A stretch of DNA of 64,000 nt from Prevotella sp. (GTDB lineage Bacteria > Bacteroidota > Bacteroidia > Bacteroidales > Bacteroidaceae): assembly GCA_017413085.1 (NCBI GenBank), contig JAFPVC010000059.1, forward strand, positions 1-64,000, given 5' to 3'. Positions within the stretch are counted from its first letter, which is position 1; each line of letters starts with the position of its first letter. Below the pieces are notes generated by a model. That model was not told the origin of the DNA. It worked only from the letters and a program-made list of their open reading frames with translations, and did no database searches. Of this stretch, positions 32,304 through 42,600 are shown one piece after another. A program made the position numbers and the translations under genes.

Positions 32304-34592
32304 ATGGCAAAAATTACGAAAGAGGCCGCTCTGCTGTATCATGAGAACGGCCGACCAGGAAAAATCGAGGTAATGCCAACCAAGCCTTACCGCACTCAAA
32401 CAGACCTTTCGCTGGCTTATTCACCAGGCGTAGCTTATCCCTGCCTGGAGATTCAGGAAACACCAGACGCAGCCTACAAGTACACCGACAAGGGTAACCT
32501 CGTGGCTGTTATCTCAAACGGCACCGCTGTGCTCGGACTGGGCGACATAGGCGCCATGTCAGGCAAGCCGGTTATGGAGGGTAAGGGACTGCTCTTCAAA
32601 ATCTACGGTGGTGTTGACGTGTTCGACATCGAAATCGACGAGAAAGACCCAGAGAAGTTCTGCGAGGCAGTGGAGAAGATTGCCCCAACATTCGGTGGCA
32701 TCAACCTTGAGGACATCAAGGCTCCAGAGTGCTTCTACATTGAGGACCGCCTGAAGAAGTCGCTCGACATCCCTGTGATGCACGACGACCAGCACGGCAC
32801 AGCCATCATATCGTCTGCCGGACTGCTCAACGCACTTGAGGTGGCTGGCAAGAAAATTGAGGACGTGAAGATTGTTGTCAGCGGAGCAGGTGCTGCCGCT
32901 ATCATGTGTACGAAGCTGTATGTAGCTCTCGGCGCACGTCGTGAGAACATCCTCATGCTCGACTCAAAGGGTGTTATCACCTCTGACCGTGAGAACCTGA
33001 CAGAGCAGAAGAAATTCTTCGCTACAGACCGTCGCGACGTTCACACACTGGAGGAGGCAATGAAGGGCGCTGACGTGTTCCTCGGATTGTCAAAGGGCAA
33101 CGTGGTTTCACAGGATATGATCCGTTCAATGGCAAGCAACCCAATCGTGTTTGCATGTGCTAACCCTGTACCAGAGATTTCATACGAGGATGCTATGGCT
33201 GCACGTCCAGACGTGCTGATGTCAACAGGACGTTCTGACTATCCAAACCAGATAAACAACGTAATCGGTTTCCCATACATCTTCCGCGGTGCGCTCGACG
33301 TTCACGCCAAGGCCATCAACGAGGAGATGAAGATTGCTGCCGTTCACGCCATCGCCGACCTGGCAAAGCAGCCAGTGCCTGAGGTAGTGAACAAGGTTTA
33401 TAACGTAAACAACCTGTCATTCGGTCCTGACTACTTCATACCAAAACCAGTTGACCCACGCCTCATCACGGAGGTGAGTGCTGCCGTAGCAAAGGCTGCC
33501 ATGGACTCAGGCGTGGCTCGCAAGCAGATTACCGACTGGGACGCTTACAAGCGCGACCTGCGCCTGCGCATGGGACAGGAGACAAGCGTTACACAGAACC
33601 TCTACGAAACAGCACGCAAGCACCCACAGCGCGTAGTATTTGCCGAGGGCTTGCACCCAACAATGATCAAGGCTGCCGTTCAGGCTAAGGAGGAAGGTCT
33701 CTGCGCACCAATACTGCTCGGTAACACTGAGATGATTCAGAAGAAGGCTGCAGAGCTTGACCTTAATCTTGAGGGTGTGGAGATCGTGAACCTGCGTCAC
33801 GACAACGAGTGTGAGCGTCGTGAGCGTTATGCACGCGTGCTGGCAGATAAGCGTAAGCGTGAGGGCTACAACTTCGAGGAGGCTAACGACAAGATGTTTG
33901 ACCGCAACTACTTCGGTATGATGATGGTAGAGACAGGCGAGGCTGACGCCCTCATCACCGGCGTATATACCAAGTTTGCCACAACACTGCAGGCTGCAAA
34001 GGAAATCGTGGGCATACGTGCACCATACAAGCATTTTGGCACAATGCACATACTGAACTCTAAGCGCGGTACTTATTATATCGCTGACACGTTGGTAAAC
34101 CGTCACCCAGACAAGGAGACTATCAAGGACGTGGCACGACTGACCGCAGAGGCTATACGTTTCTTCAACGACGAGCCTCGCATTGCAATGATTTCATACA
34201 CCAACTTCGGTACTGACAGCGTTGGCAGTCCTAAGATGGTAAGCGATGCCGTACGTGAACTTCAGGAGGAGTATCCAGACTTGAAGATTGATGGTGAGAT
34301 GAGCGTTGACTTGGCTCTCGACCATGAGCGTCGCGACGAGAAGTACCCATTCCTGCGTCTGCACAACGAGGTAGTGAACTCTATGGTATTCCCTAACCTG
34401 TCATCAGCAAGTTCTGCCTACAAACTTATCAAGCAGTTCTCACCAGAGACTGAGGTTATCGGTCCGTTGCAGATGGGTCTGAACAAGCCTATCCACTTCA
34501 CTGACTTCGATTCAAGCGTTCGCGACATCGTGAACATCACTGCCGTAGCCGTGATTGACGCATACGTGGACAAACTGAAGAAGAACAAATAA
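32304..34592 (+). CDS. maeB: NADP-dependent malic enzyme with phosphotransacetylase-like domain
   Basis: 762 residues, the full MaeB length. N-terminal malic enzyme ([43 protein letters not shown] for NADP). From about residue 430 a PTA/PTB-like domain ([39 protein letters not shown]), which in MaeB enzymes is regulatory and binds acetyl-CoA. Converts malate to pyruvate, CO2 and NADPH. Cytoplasmic. Followed closely by dacB (5-base gap). Confidence 0.95.
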   Translation: MAKITKEAALLYHENGRPGKIEVMPTKPYRTQTDLSLAYSPGVAYPCLEIQETPDAAYKYTDKGNLVAVISNGTAVLGLGDIGAMSGKPVMEGKGLLFKIYGGVDVFDIEIDEKDPEKFCEAVEKIAPTFGGINLEDIKAPECFYIEDRLKKSLDIPVMHDDQHGTAIISSAGLLNALEVAGKKIEDVKIVVSGAGAAAIMCTKLYVALGARRENILMLDSKGVITSDRENLTEQKKFFATDRRDVHTLEEAMKGADVFLGLSKGNVVSQDMIRSMASNPIVFACANPVPEISYEDAMAARPDVLMSTGRSDYPNQINNVIGFPYIFRGALDVHAKAINEEMKIAAVHAIADLAKQPVPEVVNKVYNVNNLSFGPDYFIPKPVDPRLITEVSAAVAKAAMDSGVARKQITDWDAYKRDLRLRMGQETSVTQNLYETARKHPQRVVFAEGLHPTMIKAAVQAKEEGLCAPILLGNTEMIQKKAAELDLNLEGVEIVNLRHDNECERRERYARVLADKRKREGYNFEEANDKMFDRNYFGMMMVETGEADALITGVYTKFATTLQAAKEIVGIRAPYKHFGTMHILNSKRGTYYIADTLVNRHPDKETIKDVARLTAEAIRFFNDEPRIAMISYTNFGTDSVGSPKMVSDAVRELQEEYPDLKIDGEMSVDLALDHERRDEKYPFLRLHNEVVNSMVFPNLSSASSAYKLIKQFSPETEVIGPLQMGLNKPIHFTDFDSSVRDIVNITAVAVIDAYVDKLKKNK

Positions 34593-34597
34593 ACACA

Positions 34598-35887
34598 ATG
34601 CATATAAGCAATACAAAAAACGCAGCGCGGCGATTTGCGATAATCGCCGCGCTGCTGATTATTCAAGTTGTGCTGTCGCCACTGACGCTTGCGGCACAGC
34701 AGGAACTGACCGTCGAAAGCACAGTAACCGACACTGCCTGTCTTGACACAATACCATGGCCGCAGTCCATGCAGATGAGGCTTGACAGCATTATCGGCAA
34801 CGCTGGTATGCTGAACACCTCGCAGATGGGCTTTATGGTTTATGACCTAACCGCCGACTCGGTGCTTTACACACGTGACCACCGACAGACGCTGCGCCCT
34901 GCATCGACCATGAAACTCATAACCGCCATCACAGCCCTTGACAAGCTCGGCAGTTCATACGAATACTCCACACGGCTCTGCTATACAGGCGAGGTCGTCC
35001 CATCCACGAACTACGAGTGCGACAGCACCAGTCTTCTTACCGGCGACGTGTACTGCATAGGAGGAATGGACCCGATGATTTCACGCGACGACCTTGCCGC
35101 CTTTGCACGCAGTCTCAGGGAGATGGGCATCGACACCATCTGCGGTTCTATATATGCCGACCGTTCCATGAAAGAAGAAGACCCGTATGGCGAGGGATGG
35201 TGCTGGGATGACGACAACGCAATCTTGTCGCCGCTGGTTTACGAGCGCAAGGACAACATGCTGCAGAACTTAGTTAAGGCCCTGGCTGCAGAAGGTATAT
35301 GCGTAAACGGCTCTGTAGGCGAAGCCAAAGCTTGTCCGCGCGGTGCACGCACAGTCAGCGAACTGAAACGGCCGCTAAAGGAAGTCTTGCTGCCTATGCT
35401 CAAGAACAGCAACAACCTGTATGCAGAAAGCATGTTCTACCAGATAGGACTGACCGGAGGCCGTCCCGCTACTGCCAAGAAAGCAAAAGCAGTAGAGGAA
35501 GCCGTGCTGAAGAAAGCTGGCCTGGGCGATGCAATACACCGCTTTGCCGATGGTTCCGGCCTGTCATTATATAATTATGTGTCGGCAGAAATAGAGGTGG
35601 CATTCCTGCGCTACGCCTACAGCAACAACAGTATTTTTGAAGCACTCTACCCTGCCCTGCCAATCGCTGCAGTTGACGGCACAATATCAAAACGCATGGC
35701 TGACACGCCGGCGGCAGGCAACGTGCATGCCAAAACCGGCACGCTGTCAGGAGTAAGCAGTCTGGCCGGCTATCTCACCGCACCCAATGGCCACCTGCTG
35801 TGTTTTGCCATCATCAACACTGGAGTGATGAAAGGCATCTACGCCAAGAACCTGCAAGACAGTCTTTGCGCTGCCATGTGCAAGTAA
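34598..35887 (+). CDS. dacB: D-alanyl-D-alanine carboxypeptidase/endopeptidase (PBP4 type)
   Basis: 429 residues, S13 peptidase. Signal anchor at 12-33. Active-site motifs: ASTMK (SxxK), SNN (SxN) and KTGTL (KTG) in order. The insert between SxxK and SxN is as in PBP4. Trims and cuts peptidoglycan cross-links in the periplasm. Probably co-transcribed with maeB. Confidence 0.92.
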   Translation: MHISNTKNAARRFAIIAALLIIQVVLSPLTLAAQQELTVESTVTDTACLDTIPWPQSMQMRLDSIIGNAGMLNTSQMGFMVYDLTADSVLYTRDHRQTLRPASTMKLITAITALDKLGSSYEYSTRLCYTGEVVPSTNYECDSTSLLTGDVYCIGGMDPMISRDDLAAFARSLREMGIDTICGSIYADRSMKEEDPYGEGWCWDDDNAILSPLVYERKDNMLQNLVKALAAEGICVNGSVGEAKACPRGARTVSELKRPLKEVLLPMLKNSNNLYAESMFYQIGLTGGRPATAKKAKAVEEAVLKKAGLGDAIHRFADGSGLSLYNYVSAEIEVAFLRYAYSNNSIFEALYPALPIAAVDGTISKRMADTPAAGNVHAKTGTLSGVSSLAGYLTAPNGHLLCFAIINTGVMKGIYAKNLQDSLCAAMCK

Positions 35888-35898
35888 TACATAATGCA

Positions 35899-37677
35899 TT
35901 ATATATTCTGCGTAGCACGTTCGAGCCATTGCTTGTCTGCATCATCGGTAAGCAGCGGCATCAATGCTTCGCGAACATGTGCATGGTAATCGTTGAGCCA
36001 CTGACGCTCCTCTGCGGTCATCTGTGAGAGGTCAAGCGGCGCAGTGTCTATAGGACAGAGGGTTAGAGGAGAAAGTTTAAGCATTGTGCATTGTGCATTA
36101 TGCATTGTGCATTGCGAAACCATCATCATGTTCTCTGTCCTCACTCCGAACTTTCCTTCTATATATACGCCAGGCTCGTTGGTTACAGTCATGCCGGGGC
36201 GCAACGGTGTGGGACACCAGTTCTGTCGGATGCCCTGCGGTCCTTCATGCACACACAGCCTCCAGCCTACGCCATGACCGGTACCGTGCATATAGTGCAG
36301 TCCACCGCGCCACATCACGGAGCGTGCCACACTGTCGAGCTGTGTACCGTTGGTGCCTTCGGGAAACGGTGTTGTCGAAAGTGCGATGTGTGCCTTCAGC
36401 ACATAAGTGTAGGCATGGCGCATCTCATCGGTGACCGGCCCGAGGGCTATGGTGCGTGTGATGTCGGTGGTGCCGCAGGTGTATTGTGCTCCGCTGTCAA
36501 CGAGAAGCAATCCTTCAGGCTTCAGCATGGCGTTGCTCTCTGGCGATGCGGTGTAGTGCACTATCGCTCCGTGCTCATTGTAGCCACTGATGGTGGAGAA
36601 CGAAAGGTCGCGAAACTCCTTCGCTTCGCGGCGCAGTTGCTCCAGTTTGTCGCTGACGCTTATTTCTGTCTGACCTCCAGCCTCAACGGCAGGCTTCAGC
36701 CACCTGAGCCACTTTACCATTGCCACGCCGTCGAGAAGCATGGACTGGCGGAAGCCTTCCGTCTCGCCTTCATCCTTCACGGCCTTCATCTCAAGTATCG
36801 GCGAAGGCACGTTAACGGCGTGCTTAATGTTCTGATATATGGTGTAACTGGTGGTCTGACTGTCGCACAGCGTGCGTACATCCTGTTGTTTTATATATGG
36901 AAGAAACTCATTGTAACGTCTTACTGTAACGCCCTTGCCCTGCATGGCCTTCTGTGCTTCGTTGGTCAGTGTGCCGTTGCAAAACAGTATGGCCTCGTCA
37001 GCTGTAATATACAAGAATGAAACGAACACTGGCGTCATCGGTATGTCATTACCGCGTAGGTTCAGTGTCCATGCAATGCTCATCAAGTCTGTTACCACGT
37101 AAGCCTCGGCAAGATGCTCGTGCATTGCCTTGCGTATGCGCTGCAGTTTCGTCGGCGTGTCTGTAATCCCATTGTTTGTTACAGGGTATATCTCTGATGC
37201 AGGCAGCGACGGTCTGTCTGGCCATATCATGCGCATGGCATCGTAGTTGGTGCGCATGGTCACTCCTATGCGACTGAGTTCCTGCTGCATCTCTGTCACC
37301 TTGTCGTATGGCATTACCATGCCGTCCACAGCCACGCATGTGCCACCGGCGACCGACATTTTCCTCAACAGCCATTCGGTGATGCTTGGCGTGTCCTCCA
37401 GTCCCTCTTTCATCAATTGGTATTCCGTGCCGCAGAGTTCCCTCTCTGCCTGCAGGAAGTATCGTGAGTCAGTCCACAGTGCTGCCTCGTTCTGTGTTAT
37501 CACTGCGGTGCCAGCCGAGCCAGTGAACCCACTGACATATCGTCGTGTCTGCCAGTGTCCTGCCACATATTCGCTGCCGTGTGGGTCGCTTGTAGGAAAG
37601 ATAATTGCATTAATGCCCTCTGCGTTCATCTCATGGCGCAGGCGGCAAAGTATATCTTCAATCATAGTATTGTTCAT
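35899..37677 (-). CDS. pepP: Xaa-Pro aminopeptidase (M24B), aminopeptidase P type
   Basis: 592 residues with three parts as in the eukaryotic-type long form: two creatinase-like N-terminal domains and a C-terminal pita-bread domain with metal ligands in LLVDSGAQY, GTTDITRT, HGTGHGVG, TNEPGVY and GVRTENMM. No signal. ATG 37677 chosen because the -7 box (TAATTTTG) lies at 37720-37727. Near the C-terminus QCTMHNAQCTM is encoded by an ATTGTGCATTATGC-type repeat inserted in frame. Confidence 0.9.
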   Translation of the reverse strand: MNNTMIEDILCRLRHEMNAEGINAIIFPTSDPHGSEYVAGHWQTRRYVSGFTGSAGTAVITQNEAALWTDSRYFLQAERELCGTEYQLMKEGLEDTPSITEWLLRKMSVAGGTCVAVDGMVMPYDKVTEMQQELSRIGVTMRTNYDAMRMIWPDRPSLPASEIYPVTNNGITDTPTKLQRIRKAMHEHLAEAYVVTDLMSIAWTLNLRGNDIPMTPVFVSFLYITADEAILFCNGTLTNEAQKAMQGKGVTVRRYNEFLPYIKQQDVRTLCDSQTTSYTIYQNIKHAVNVPSPILEMKAVKDEGETEGFRQSMLLDGVAMVKWLRWLKPAVEAGGQTEISVSDKLEQLRREAKEFRDLSFSTISGYNEHGAIVHYTASPESNAMLKPEGLLLVDSGAQYTCGTTDITRTIALGPVTDEMRHAYTYVLKAHIALSTTPFPEGTNGTQLDSVARSVMWRGGLHYMHGTGHGVGWRLCVHEGPQGIRQNWCPTPLRPGMTVTNEPGVYIEGKFGVRTENMMMVSQCTMHNAQCTMLKLSPLTLCPIDTAPLDLSQMTAEERQWLNDYHAHVREALMPLLTDDADKQWLERATQNI

Positions 37678-37719
37678 TCTAATATTTTGTTCTTCCGAAT
37701 TATACTTGACATTACATTG

Positions 37720-37727
37720 CAAAATTA
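37720..37727 (-). promoter_or_regulatory. -7 box (TAATTTTG) for the aminopeptidase
   Basis: Matches TAnnTTTG on the minus strand, 43 bases before the ATG. Confidence 0.45.
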
Positions 37728-37767
37728 CGAACTTTTTCCAATCCGACAAAACTTTTATGAAATAAAA

Positions 37768-37831
37768 ACAACGGATTAAGAATGCTTGTGCTGAATTATC
37801 ATTATTCACGCAGCCATCCTTAATCCGTTGT
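37768..37831 (-). repeat. 13-bp inverted repeat between nadB and the aminopeptidase gene
   Basis: ACAACGGATTAAG at 37768-37780 and CTTAATCCGTTGT at 37819-37831; ATCCGTTGTTCT occurs again at about 37851. It may end the nadB transcript. Confidence 0.5.
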
Positions 37832-37929
37832 TCTACCCTATTCTTTCTTGATCCGTTGTTCTTCTCTGACCTTTACTTTATGCTGTTCTACCCTGACTTG
37901 TTTGCAGGTTACCTCATATCCGACTGTGG

Positions 37930-39522
37930 CTATTTTGCCATGTCATAGGCATGGTGCGGATAGTCAGTGGTGAAGTGCAGACCGCGACATTCCTTACGCT
38001 CTATTGCCCAGCGTGTGATTAGGTAAGCCACATTAATCATATTACGCAGTTCGCATATATCCTTCGTAGGCGTAACGCGTTTGAAAAGAGCCTCTGTCTC
38101 CTCATACAGCGTATCAAGACGCACCCAAGCACGCTTCAGGCGCAGATCGCTACGCACGATTCCCACGTAATTGGACATTACAGAACCAACCTCATGCACG
38201 CTCTGTGTTATAAGCACCTTCTCCTCGTTGGTCATGGTACCCTCGTCGTTCCACTCGGGAATCATAGTATTGAAGTCGTACTCGTCGATATGGTCGAGCG
38301 AATGTTTCGATGCCGTCTCGGCATATACCACGGCCTCGATAAGTGAGTTGGATGCAAGGCGATTGCCTCCGTGCAATCCGGTACAAGAACATTCGCCTAT
38401 GGCATACAGGCGCTTGATGCTTGAACAACCGTTGAGGTCTACCTTGATGCCGCCGCACATGTAGTGGGCAGCAGGACGCACCGGAATATACTCTTTGGTA
38501 ATGTCAATGCCGATGGACAAGCACTTCTGGTATATATTGGGGAAATGATGCTTAGTTTCCTCCGGATTTTTGTGCGTTACGTCAAGACATACGTGGTCTA
38601 TTCCATGAATTTTCATTTCCTTGTCAATGGCACGCGCCACGATGTCGCGCGGTGCGAGCGAGAGGCGTTCGTCATATTTCTCCATGAACGTCTCTCCCGT
38701 AGGCAGTCGCAGGATGCCGCCGTAACCACGCATGGCCTCGGTTATGAGGTATGCCGGATGCGTCTCACCTGGATGATACAGCGACGTCGGATGGAACTGC
38801 ACGAACTCCATGTCGGCCACCGTAGCCTTGGCACGGTATGCCATGGCCTCTCCATCGCCCGTGGCAATGATAGGGTTGGTGGTAGTAAGATATACAGCAC
38901 CGCAGCCGCCCGTACACATCACCGTGACCTTACTCAGATATGTATCTACTTTCTGTGTCTCTGGGTTCAATACATATGCACCGTAGCACTCTATGTCGTG
39001 CGACTGTCGCGTCACCTCAATACCCAGATGGTGTTGCGTGATGACCTCTACAGCAAAGTGGTTCTCCTTAATTTCTATGTCAGGACAGGCACGCACGGCA
39101 GCCATCAGTCCACGCTGTATCTCCGCACCGGTGTCATCAGCATGGTGCAGGATACGAAACTCAGAGTGTCCGCCCTCGCGGTGCAGGTCGAAGAGCCCGT
39201 CCTCAGTCTTGTCGAAGTTGACACCCCAGTTCACGAGTTCCTTGATTTGTGACGGTCCCATACGCACCACCTGATCCACGGCAGCCGGGTCAGAGATGTA
39301 GTCACCGGCAATCATGGTGTCCTGTATGTGCTTTTCAAAGTCATCCACAATGACATTAGTAACTGATGCCACGCCGCCCTGTGCACGGGTGGTGTTAGCC
39401 TCATCGAGAGTGGTTTTGCATATTAGGCAAATCTTGCCTTTCTTAGCCCTCGCAACCTTGAGGGCATAGCTCATACCGGCAACTCCTGCGCCGATGATGA
39501 GAAAGTCATATTTATGTACCAT
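37930..39522 (-). CDS. nadB: L-aspartate oxidase
   Basis: 530 residues. FAD site GAGVAGMSYALKVA at the N-terminus, RAQGGVASV, FVQFHPTSLYHPGETHP and AYLITEAMRGYGG of the succinate dehydrogenase-like fold, CSCTGLHGGNRLASNSLIEA near the end, and a helical C-terminus. Oxidises L-aspartate to iminoaspartate for NAD synthesis. nadA and nadC are not nearby. Confidence 0.95.
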   Translation of the reverse strand: MVHKYDFLIIGAGVAGMSYALKVARAKKGKICLICKTTLDEANTTRAQGGVASVTNVIVDDFEKHIQDTMIAGDYISDPAAVDQVVRMGPSQIKELVNWGVNFDKTEDGLFDLHREGGHSEFRILHHADDTGAEIQRGLMAAVRACPDIEIKENHFAVEVITQHHLGIEVTRQSHDIECYGAYVLNPETQKVDTYLSKVTVMCTGGCGAVYLTTTNPIIATGDGEAMAYRAKATVADMEFVQFHPTSLYHPGETHPAYLITEAMRGYGGILRLPTGETFMEKYDERLSLAPRDIVARAIDKEMKIHGIDHVCLDVTHKNPEETKHHFPNIYQKCLSIGIDITKEYIPVRPAAHYMCGGIKVDLNGCSSIKRLYAIGECSCTGLHGGNRLASNSLIEAVVYAETASKHSLDHIDEYDFNTMIPEWNDEGTMTNEEKVLITQSVHEVGSVMSNYVGIVRSDLRLKRAWVRLDTLYEETEALFKRVTPTKDICELRNMINVAYLITRWAIERKECRGLHFTTDYPHHAYDMAK

Positions 39523-39640
39523 AAATCAAATTATGAATTATGTATGTTACGGCAAACTATGAATTATGTGTGTTACAGTAAATTATGATTTATACACGGT
39601 ATAATAGCATAGGGCATAGTCATGGACAAAGCCCCGTGCT

Positions 39641-42600
39641 CTATCTTGTCAGCGAGAACTTCATGCCGAGACCAAAGTCCTGCGTCACTGTCGGATAAGA
39701 ACCAGCTGACAGCAACGGTGTATTGCTCTGACGGTCATAATAGAAACTCATTGAGAGCAGCTTCGACAGGCTGTAGTCTGCTGAGAAAGCCAGTTTGAAA
39801 GCATTGTTACCCGATGTGGCAGACGAACCGACGCTGGCAATGTCGCGCGTTATCGCAGCCTGCCGACGGTAACTCACGTCAAGACGCAGGTTAAGGTCAT
39901 GGGCAAAGCCGCTCGACCTTGTGCTTGAGCCAGACCTTGCGCTTGAAGCCGAACTGTCCTCATCCCCTGCCTTCTTCTTGTTCTTCAGCGTCAGCGGTGA
40001 GCGGCGGTTGAACAACTTGAAGTCATTAATCTTATATCCCATGCCTATCACCCAGTCTTTTGACAGAGCCTCGTTTATCTGCACACTTGTCATCGAGAGG
40101 GTCAACACGCGAGTGGTCTTATACTCTACCTTGAACGTCATGTTGTTAGGCAGGGTGAAATCAATGCCGAGCAGAGGTGCGAACGCCTCGTTGATGCTGA
40201 CCGTAGAGACATTATACATCGAGTTAGGTATCATTCTGCTACCATCAGTGGCATCGGATATAAAACCTATGCGCTCGCCCATATAAGCCATATAAGTGGA
40301 GTAGGAACTGTATGAGCCGACGGCATACACGCTTTTGTAAGAGTGGTTGATGTTGAAACTCTTGAAATGCTCCTTAAACCACTGTATCTGTGTCAGTCCG
40401 CTGAATCGCAGCGTCCAGTTAGGCAGCATACTCGTTATGGCCGGGAATATACTCAGGCCCTTGTAGCCGGTATAGGCATTGAGGAAAGCCGGCACCATTA
40501 CATCGGCACTGTAACGGCTCACCTCGCCATTGTCAGGATTGAAACGCTGGCCTGCCAACTGCGAACCTGCCGGATAGCGTGTTCCGCAATACTGGTTCTG
40601 CACACGCTGACGATACACGTCAAGCAACGAGCAGAAGTTTTCAAACGATGCCGAGCGAAAACCGTTATTGGCATCACCTATGCCATCGAACGCCGACTTG
40701 ATGCTGATGGTAGTCATATTGAACGTACCACTTTCCGTGGTTGGACTGCCTGCATACATATACTGTATCGACTTGTTGCGTGTAAGCGTATGAGCCATGT
40801 TGAGGTCTATCTTCAAATTGTTGATTGGCTCAAGCGTCATCATCACCTGCAAGTCCTGAGAACGGTTTATCGTGGCCGGCGTAGCCACACTGTCGACGTG
40901 TAGGAGCCAGTTGTTCTCACGTGCCTTTTCAATGTAGTCGTCGCCCATAAAGCCGAAGGCGAAATCAAGACCCGGTGCCCACACGCTGCCCCGACGCTGA
41001 CCAAAGGCACTGCCTATGGTAGGCATGAATCCCGGCAGAGCCATTGAATACTGGTTGCGGTAGGATATATTGATATTACGCACCGACATTGCCACCCTGG
41101 CCACATTCTGCAGCACCTTGTACCACGTCAGGTTCTCAAGCGGTTCAAGCGCGACGACTGAGAGTTTCATCTTCACGGCAGTATCAGCCTTGTTGATAAT
41201 CTTAATCTTGTTGTCGTCCACCTTCTTGTATTTCACTGCTATCGGCTTACCCTTGGCATCCTTGGCAGTTACGAGCAGGCGGTTTGACTTCTTGCCATGC
41301 GTAATGACTATAGCCGTATCGGCTTCTATTGTCAGTTCTCGCGTGTAGGTATTGCGCTTCAACTTTGCTGCCTTGGCCTTCTCAGCCGCAGCAGCCTGCT
41401 CTTTCTTTGCTTTCTCCTTGTCTTCTTCCGTCTGTTCACCCGTCTCCCCCTCATTCTTTTTCTTATCTTCCTTGGCCTTAGCCTGCTGTTGTTTCTTCTT
41501 TGCGGCTGCAGAGTTATTCTTCTTTGGCTTGCCAATAGTCTCATTCACTTTCTTCAGGAACGGCACCTGATTATACAGTTTCACCATGTCAAGCGTAGAG
41601 TTTATCGTTATGTTACGCGATGTCGTTATGGTGTTTCCGTATTTCACGACACCGTCTTCCTCAGCACCACGCGCCCAATGATATGTCGAGGCATACGAGC
41701 CGTCAGCCTTGAGCCAGTCGAATATAGGTATAAGGTTGAGCGGCAGCTGATATGATACGTTGAACGACTGGTTATAGTCGAGTGGTGTTCCGAAATGCCT
41801 TATGCTGTTCCATACCGAGTCCTTCCATGCTGCATAGCCGTCAGGGTTAAGGTCTTTGTTAATCTGCGTATATGGTTCCTCCACCTCTGCACGCGTAGCA
41901 CTCTGGAAACTCATGCGCAAGTTACGGGTAAGATCCCAGCGCATGGAGAAGGAACGGTTCCACAAGAACTGCGAACTGAACGTAGCCGGCAGACTCGACT
42001 CACTGCCAAGGTCTTCCAGGTCACGTGTCTGCATCTCCGTATACGTGCGCGTCATGTCGGTAGCCGCCGTGATATTCTGCGGCAGCCAGTTGAGGGCAAA
42101 CTTCTTGACGATGTCAAGATACTTGGACTTCGACTTCAAAGTCTTGAATGGCTCAAACGACTTGTAAACAGGAGTCCACGAATAGTTAATCGAGCCGCGC
42201 CAGTTGTCTTCATTCTCATACACCGTTGTCTCGCCGTCGGTATGGCGGTGTGAATGACTGTAGGTGAAAGAGAAGTTTGCCGGGTCGTAAGGCATTGGAT
42301 GACGCTTGGTTGCTATACCTACGCGCATACCTGAAATGGAGAAGTTCTTGCTGATGACATTTGTCACTGCAATGTTCTCCACTGAGTCACGCTCGTGCTG
42401 ATCTGAAGCACTCTCAAGTGCATCCTCAAGCAGCATGTCGGTGTCGAGAGGATTATACTTTGGCGACGTGCGCTCGCGCGTAACGCTATAATATAAAGGT
42501 ATTGTGACTTTCGCCTTCTCAGGGAAGAACTTACCGAGTTCAAGGTTCGTCGTAACTGAATACGTGCCATATTTCTCCATGCGGCGCTCCAGCACCTTCT

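Noticed and set aside
36091-37020. Plus-strand open frame of 309 aa opposite the aminopeptidase
   Set aside because: The minus-strand gene carries all M24B metal motifs; the antisense frame has no domain.
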